A stretch of 31,226 nt of DNA from Candidatus Saccharimonadota bacterium (lineage in GTDB: Bacteria > Patescibacteriota > Saccharimonadia > Saccharimonadales > Saccharimonadaceae), in contig CAJPON010000011.1 of NCBI GenBank assembly GCA_905372275.1, positions 1 through 31,226 on the forward strand. The letters run 5' to 3'. Numbering within the stretch: the first letter of the stretch is position 1; each line of letters opens with the position of its first letter. This document shows positions 28,876 to 31,226 of this stretch, one piece after another. The notes below the pieces were generated by a model. That model ran no database searches, was not told the origin of the DNA, and saw nothing but the letters and a program-made list of their open reading frames with translations. The position numbers and the translations under genes are program-made.

Positions 28876-31226
28876 ATGGGTAGACAGGGGCTATCGCGTG
28901 ATCAAGTAGTTATTCAGCGCGAGAAATATGGCGAGAATCGATTGCCTGACCGCGAAAATAAAAGCATTGTTAGGCTGATCTTAGCGATTATTACCGAACC
29001 AATGATTTTCTTGCTGTTAGCGGTGGTGATAGTGTACTTTTTCTTGGGCGATTGGCATGAAACGGTGGTCCTGGCACTGTCGGTGATTGGCGTGGTGACT
29101 CTAGAATTGTATCAAGATTCTAAAACTGAGCGGGCGTTAGAAGCGTTGCGATCGTTGTCCGCGCCGCAATGCCAGGTGGTGCGCGCTGGCGAATATGTCA
29201 CCATTCCTAGCGTAGAGGTGGTAGTTGGCGACATTTTGGTTATCGGCGAAGGTAGCCGAGTGGCTGCTGATGGTAAGCTCATTGAATCATCAAACGTCGC
29301 TGCTAACGAAAGTATTTTGACTGGCGAATCGCTGCCAGTCGAGAAGACCGCTGGCAACCAAGTCTTCTCTGGTACGGTAATAACATCTGGACACGGACTT
29401 GTCGAGGTGACCGCTGTCGGCGAACAGACCGAAATGGGGCGCATTGGCGTGTCGCTGCACGAAATTAAACCAGAAAAGACATTATTGCAAAAGGAAGTTG
29501 GCCGAGTTGTGCGCTATATAGCGGTGGCGGCAGTGCTCTTGGCAATGTTGTTGACGTTGCTGTTTTGGTTGTTGCGCGGCGATTTTTTGCATGGTTTTTT
29601 GGCAGGACTGACGTTGTCAATTGCGATTTTGCCCGAGGAATTTCCGGTGGTCTTGTCGGTATTTATGGCGCTGGGAGCTTGGCGCTTGGCCAAGAGTAAC
29701 GTGCTAGCGCGCAAGAATCAGACTATCGAGACACTTGGCGGCGCAACGGTGCTTTGCACGGACAAAACTGGAACGCTGACCGAGAATCGTATGGAGATAA
29801 ATCAGGTGATCGCGGCTAGCGGTGAAGAACCTGACGACACTCGGCGCAACGAGATTATTGCCTATGGTATTCTAGCGTCGCAAAAAAATCCGTCTGATCC
29901 GATGGAAGAGGCGTTCTTGGCGGCGACCGATGATCTGTCGGCGATTTATAACGGCATGGATATTGTCAAAGAATATCCGCTAGATAGCCATTCGTTTTCG
30001 GTAGCGCAAATTTGGGGGCGCGGTGGTAAGCCTGAAATTATAGCGTTGAAAGGCGCTCCGGAGGAGGTTTTTCGACTATGCCGCTTGCCCAGTGAGCAGC
30101 AAAGACGACTGCAAGAGATTGCTGATGATGCAGCCGATGACGGCTTGCGTGTATTAGCAATTGCCAAGGCGGTAGCGAAAAACATTGAACCCTCTCGTGA
30201 TGACTATCAATACGAGCTGCTAGGTTTGGTGGGGTTGTCCGACCCGATTCGTACCGAGGCTAAGGATGCTGTCGCCTTGGCACACCGAGCTGGCATCAAA
30301 GTGATCATGCTAACTGGCGACCACGCCGAGACGGCGCGGCGTATCGGCCGCGAGATTGGTTTGTGCACCGAGCGGGTGATAACTGGTCAAGAATTTTTGT
30401 CGATGAACGAAAAGCAGCAGAGCGAGCTTGTCAAAACTACAGAAATCTATAGTCGCGTCGCGCCAAATATTAAGCTGGCGATCATTACTGCCTTGAAGCA
30501 AAACAGCGAGGTGGTAGCGATGACTGGCGATGGCGTTAATGATGGCCCGGCCCTCAAAAGCGCGCATATCGGTATCGCTATGGGCCAGCGCGGTACCGAC
30601 GTTGCTCGCGAAGCGTCGTCGATCGTGTTGCTGGATGATAACTTCGCCTCAATTGTTCAAGGTGTGCGTATCGGCCGAAGGATTTTTGCTAACTTGCAAA
30701 AAGCGGTGATGTATATCATGATTGTGCATATCCCGATTGCTGTATTGTCAATTGTACCAGTGTTGCTTGGTTGGGAATTGATTTTACTGCCAATTCACAT
30801 CGTATTTTTTGAATTTATTATTGATCCTGCTTGTACGCTAGTGTTTGAGGGCGAGCCAGAGGATGAAGACACGATGCGCCGGCCGCCGCGGCGAATTTCG
30901 CAGCCATTATTTAGTCGAGCGGTAGTGCTAGAAAGTTTAGCAATTGGCGGGTTGCTGGCGCTGATGGCCGTTCTAATTCATGGCGGAATGCTGGGCAGCG
31001 GCGCTTCTAGCGATCAAGCGCGAGCGGTAACTTACTTAACGATAATTCTAGCTAATATTGGTATGATTTTGGCGCTATCCGGCCGCAAGATCATTCGCTT
31101 GGCTGTTAAACAGCGTGGCAAGAATGCCTTGGCTATTGTGGTGGTCGCAGCTTCTGTCGCCTTGGCTGCAGTCTATAGTTTGCCATTTCTGCGCAATTTA
31201 TTCAAAATCGCACCGTTGCCGCCAGC
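28876..31226 (+). CDS. Cation-transporting P-type ATPase (3' end beyond the window)
   Basis: The 783 codons present run off the right edge. An N-terminal cation-ATPase segment (LSRDQVVIQREKYGENRLP) is followed by two helices, the actuator TGES (149-152), the M4 motif PEEFP (253-257), the phosphorylated DKTGT (Asp296), the hinge GDGVND (551-556) and further helices with IDPACTLVFEGEPED in M6. It pumps a cation across the membrane. The overall layout is P2-like, but PEEFP replaces the Ca2+ pump PEGLP and the M6 motif is DPAC, so the transported ion is uncertain. TATACT (28862-28867) ends 8 nt before the ATG with no SD, so it is leaderless. Little beyond the last helix is probably missing. Confidence 0.92.
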   Translation, partial: MGRQGLSRDQVVIQREKYGENRLPDRENKSIVRLILAIITEPMIFLLLAVVIVYFFLGDWHETVVLALSVIGVVTLELYQDSKTERALEALRSLSAPQCQVVRAGEYVTIPSVEVVVGDILVIGEGSRVAADGKLIESSNVAANESILTGESLPVEKTAGNQVFSGTVITSGHGLVEVTAVGEQTEMGRIGVSLHEIKPEKTLLQKEVGRVVRYIAVAAVLLAMLLTLLFWLLRGDFLHGFLAGLTLSIAILPEEFPVVLSVFMALGAWRLAKSNVLARKNQTIETLGGATVLCTDKTGTLTENRMEINQVIAASGEEPDDTRRNEIIAYGILASQKNPSDPMEEAFLAATDDLSAIYNGMDIVKEYPLDSHSFSVAQIWGRGGKPEIIALKGAPEEVFRLCRLPSEQQRRLQEIADDAADDGLRVLAIAKAVAKNIEPSRDDYQYELLGLVGLSDPIRTEAKDAVALAHRAGIKVIMLTGDHAETARRIGREIGLCTERVITGQEFLSMNEKQQSELVKTTEIYSRVAPNIKLAIITALKQNSEVVAMTGDGVNDGPALKSAHIGIAMGQRGTDVAREASSIVLLDDNFASIVQGVRIGRRIFANLQKAVMYIMIVHIPIAVLSIVPVLLGWELILLPIHIVFFEFIIDPACTLVFEGEPEDEDTMRRPPRRISQPLFSRAVVLESLAIGGLLALMAVLIHGGMLGSGASSDQARAVTYLTIILANIGMILALSGRKIIRLAVKQRGKNALAIVVVAASVALAAVYSLPFLRNLFKIAPLPP

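Noticed and set aside
1..31226. CRISPR array, insertion sequence or prophage
   Set aside because: I saw no spaced direct repeats of 25-40 bp, no transposase or integrase motifs, no terminal inverted repeats with target duplications, and no phage structural genes.
1..31226. Alternative genetic code (UGA read as Gly, as in some other Patescibacteria)
   Set aside because: Genuine genes such as leuS, pheS and the SLOG gene end normally at TGA, and no conserved gene has an internal TGA.

Overview
This window looks like chromosome of a Patescibacteria (CPR) member, most likely a Saccharibacterium (TM7) of moderate GC. The reasons are the compact mix of translation genes and small membrane or hypothetical proteins, the absence of biosynthetic operons, TGA used as a normal stop (pheS, leuS), a 48-residue bL32 without zinc cysteines, and a patchy rpsP-khpA-trmD cluster. 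The taxonomic call is inference from gene content.

Layout. 1-3.5 kb: tRNA-Phe with terminator, a membrane-anchored CHAP hydrolase, a short MurF-like ligase and a lysine-rich membrane-anchored surface protein. 3.5-8.1 kb: leuS, then the rpmF-nusB-NUDIX-rnc run. 8.1-11.2 kb: rpsP, khpA and trmD, interrupted by two minus-strand small-ORF units (A at 8.06-8.57 kb, B at 10.0-10.4 kb). 11.3-15.4 kb: a small membrane protein, tRNA-Gln, hisS, a PAP2 phosphatase, a membrane protein and rmuC. 15.4-17.7 kb: a MIP-family channel (minus), a tail-anchored protein and pheS. 17.7-24.7 kb: accessory region separating pheS from pheT. It carries small unknown proteins, small-ORF units D (18.2-18.5 kb) and C (22.0-22.4 kb), a CYTH protein, an alpha/beta hydrolase, an ASCH-like protein, two divergent M16-like paralogues and a three-gene SLOG cluster. 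24.7-31.2 kb: pheT, a ThrE-type exporter (minus) and a P-type cation ATPase cut by the window edge.

Two expression styles can be read directly. At least 13 genes have a -10 box (TATAAT, TATACT or TATGCT type) ending only 6-9 nt before the start codon, with no Shine-Dalgarno, so their mRNAs should be leaderless. The rest have an AGGAG-type site. Four SD-led minus-strand units stand apart. Each has a perfect TTGACA -35 box exactly 17 bp from its -10, a folded leader, one ORF of 57-95 codons rich in C-ending codons, and many internal perfect hairpins. Units A, B and C also share a TGATATA...TATCA dyad over the -10 and a common start of transcript; A and B share a two-stem leader with different stem sequences. 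Unit D has a promoter spacer built entirely of a 5-bp tandem repeat. I recognise no family for the four products; these units are the best candidate here for something undescribed.

The housekeeping genes cover tRNA charging (leuS, hisS, pheS, pheT), ribosome and rRNA maturation (rpsP, rpmF, rnc, khpA, nusB), tRNA modification (trmD) and cell-wall or lipid-carrier work (MurF-like, CHAP, PAP2).
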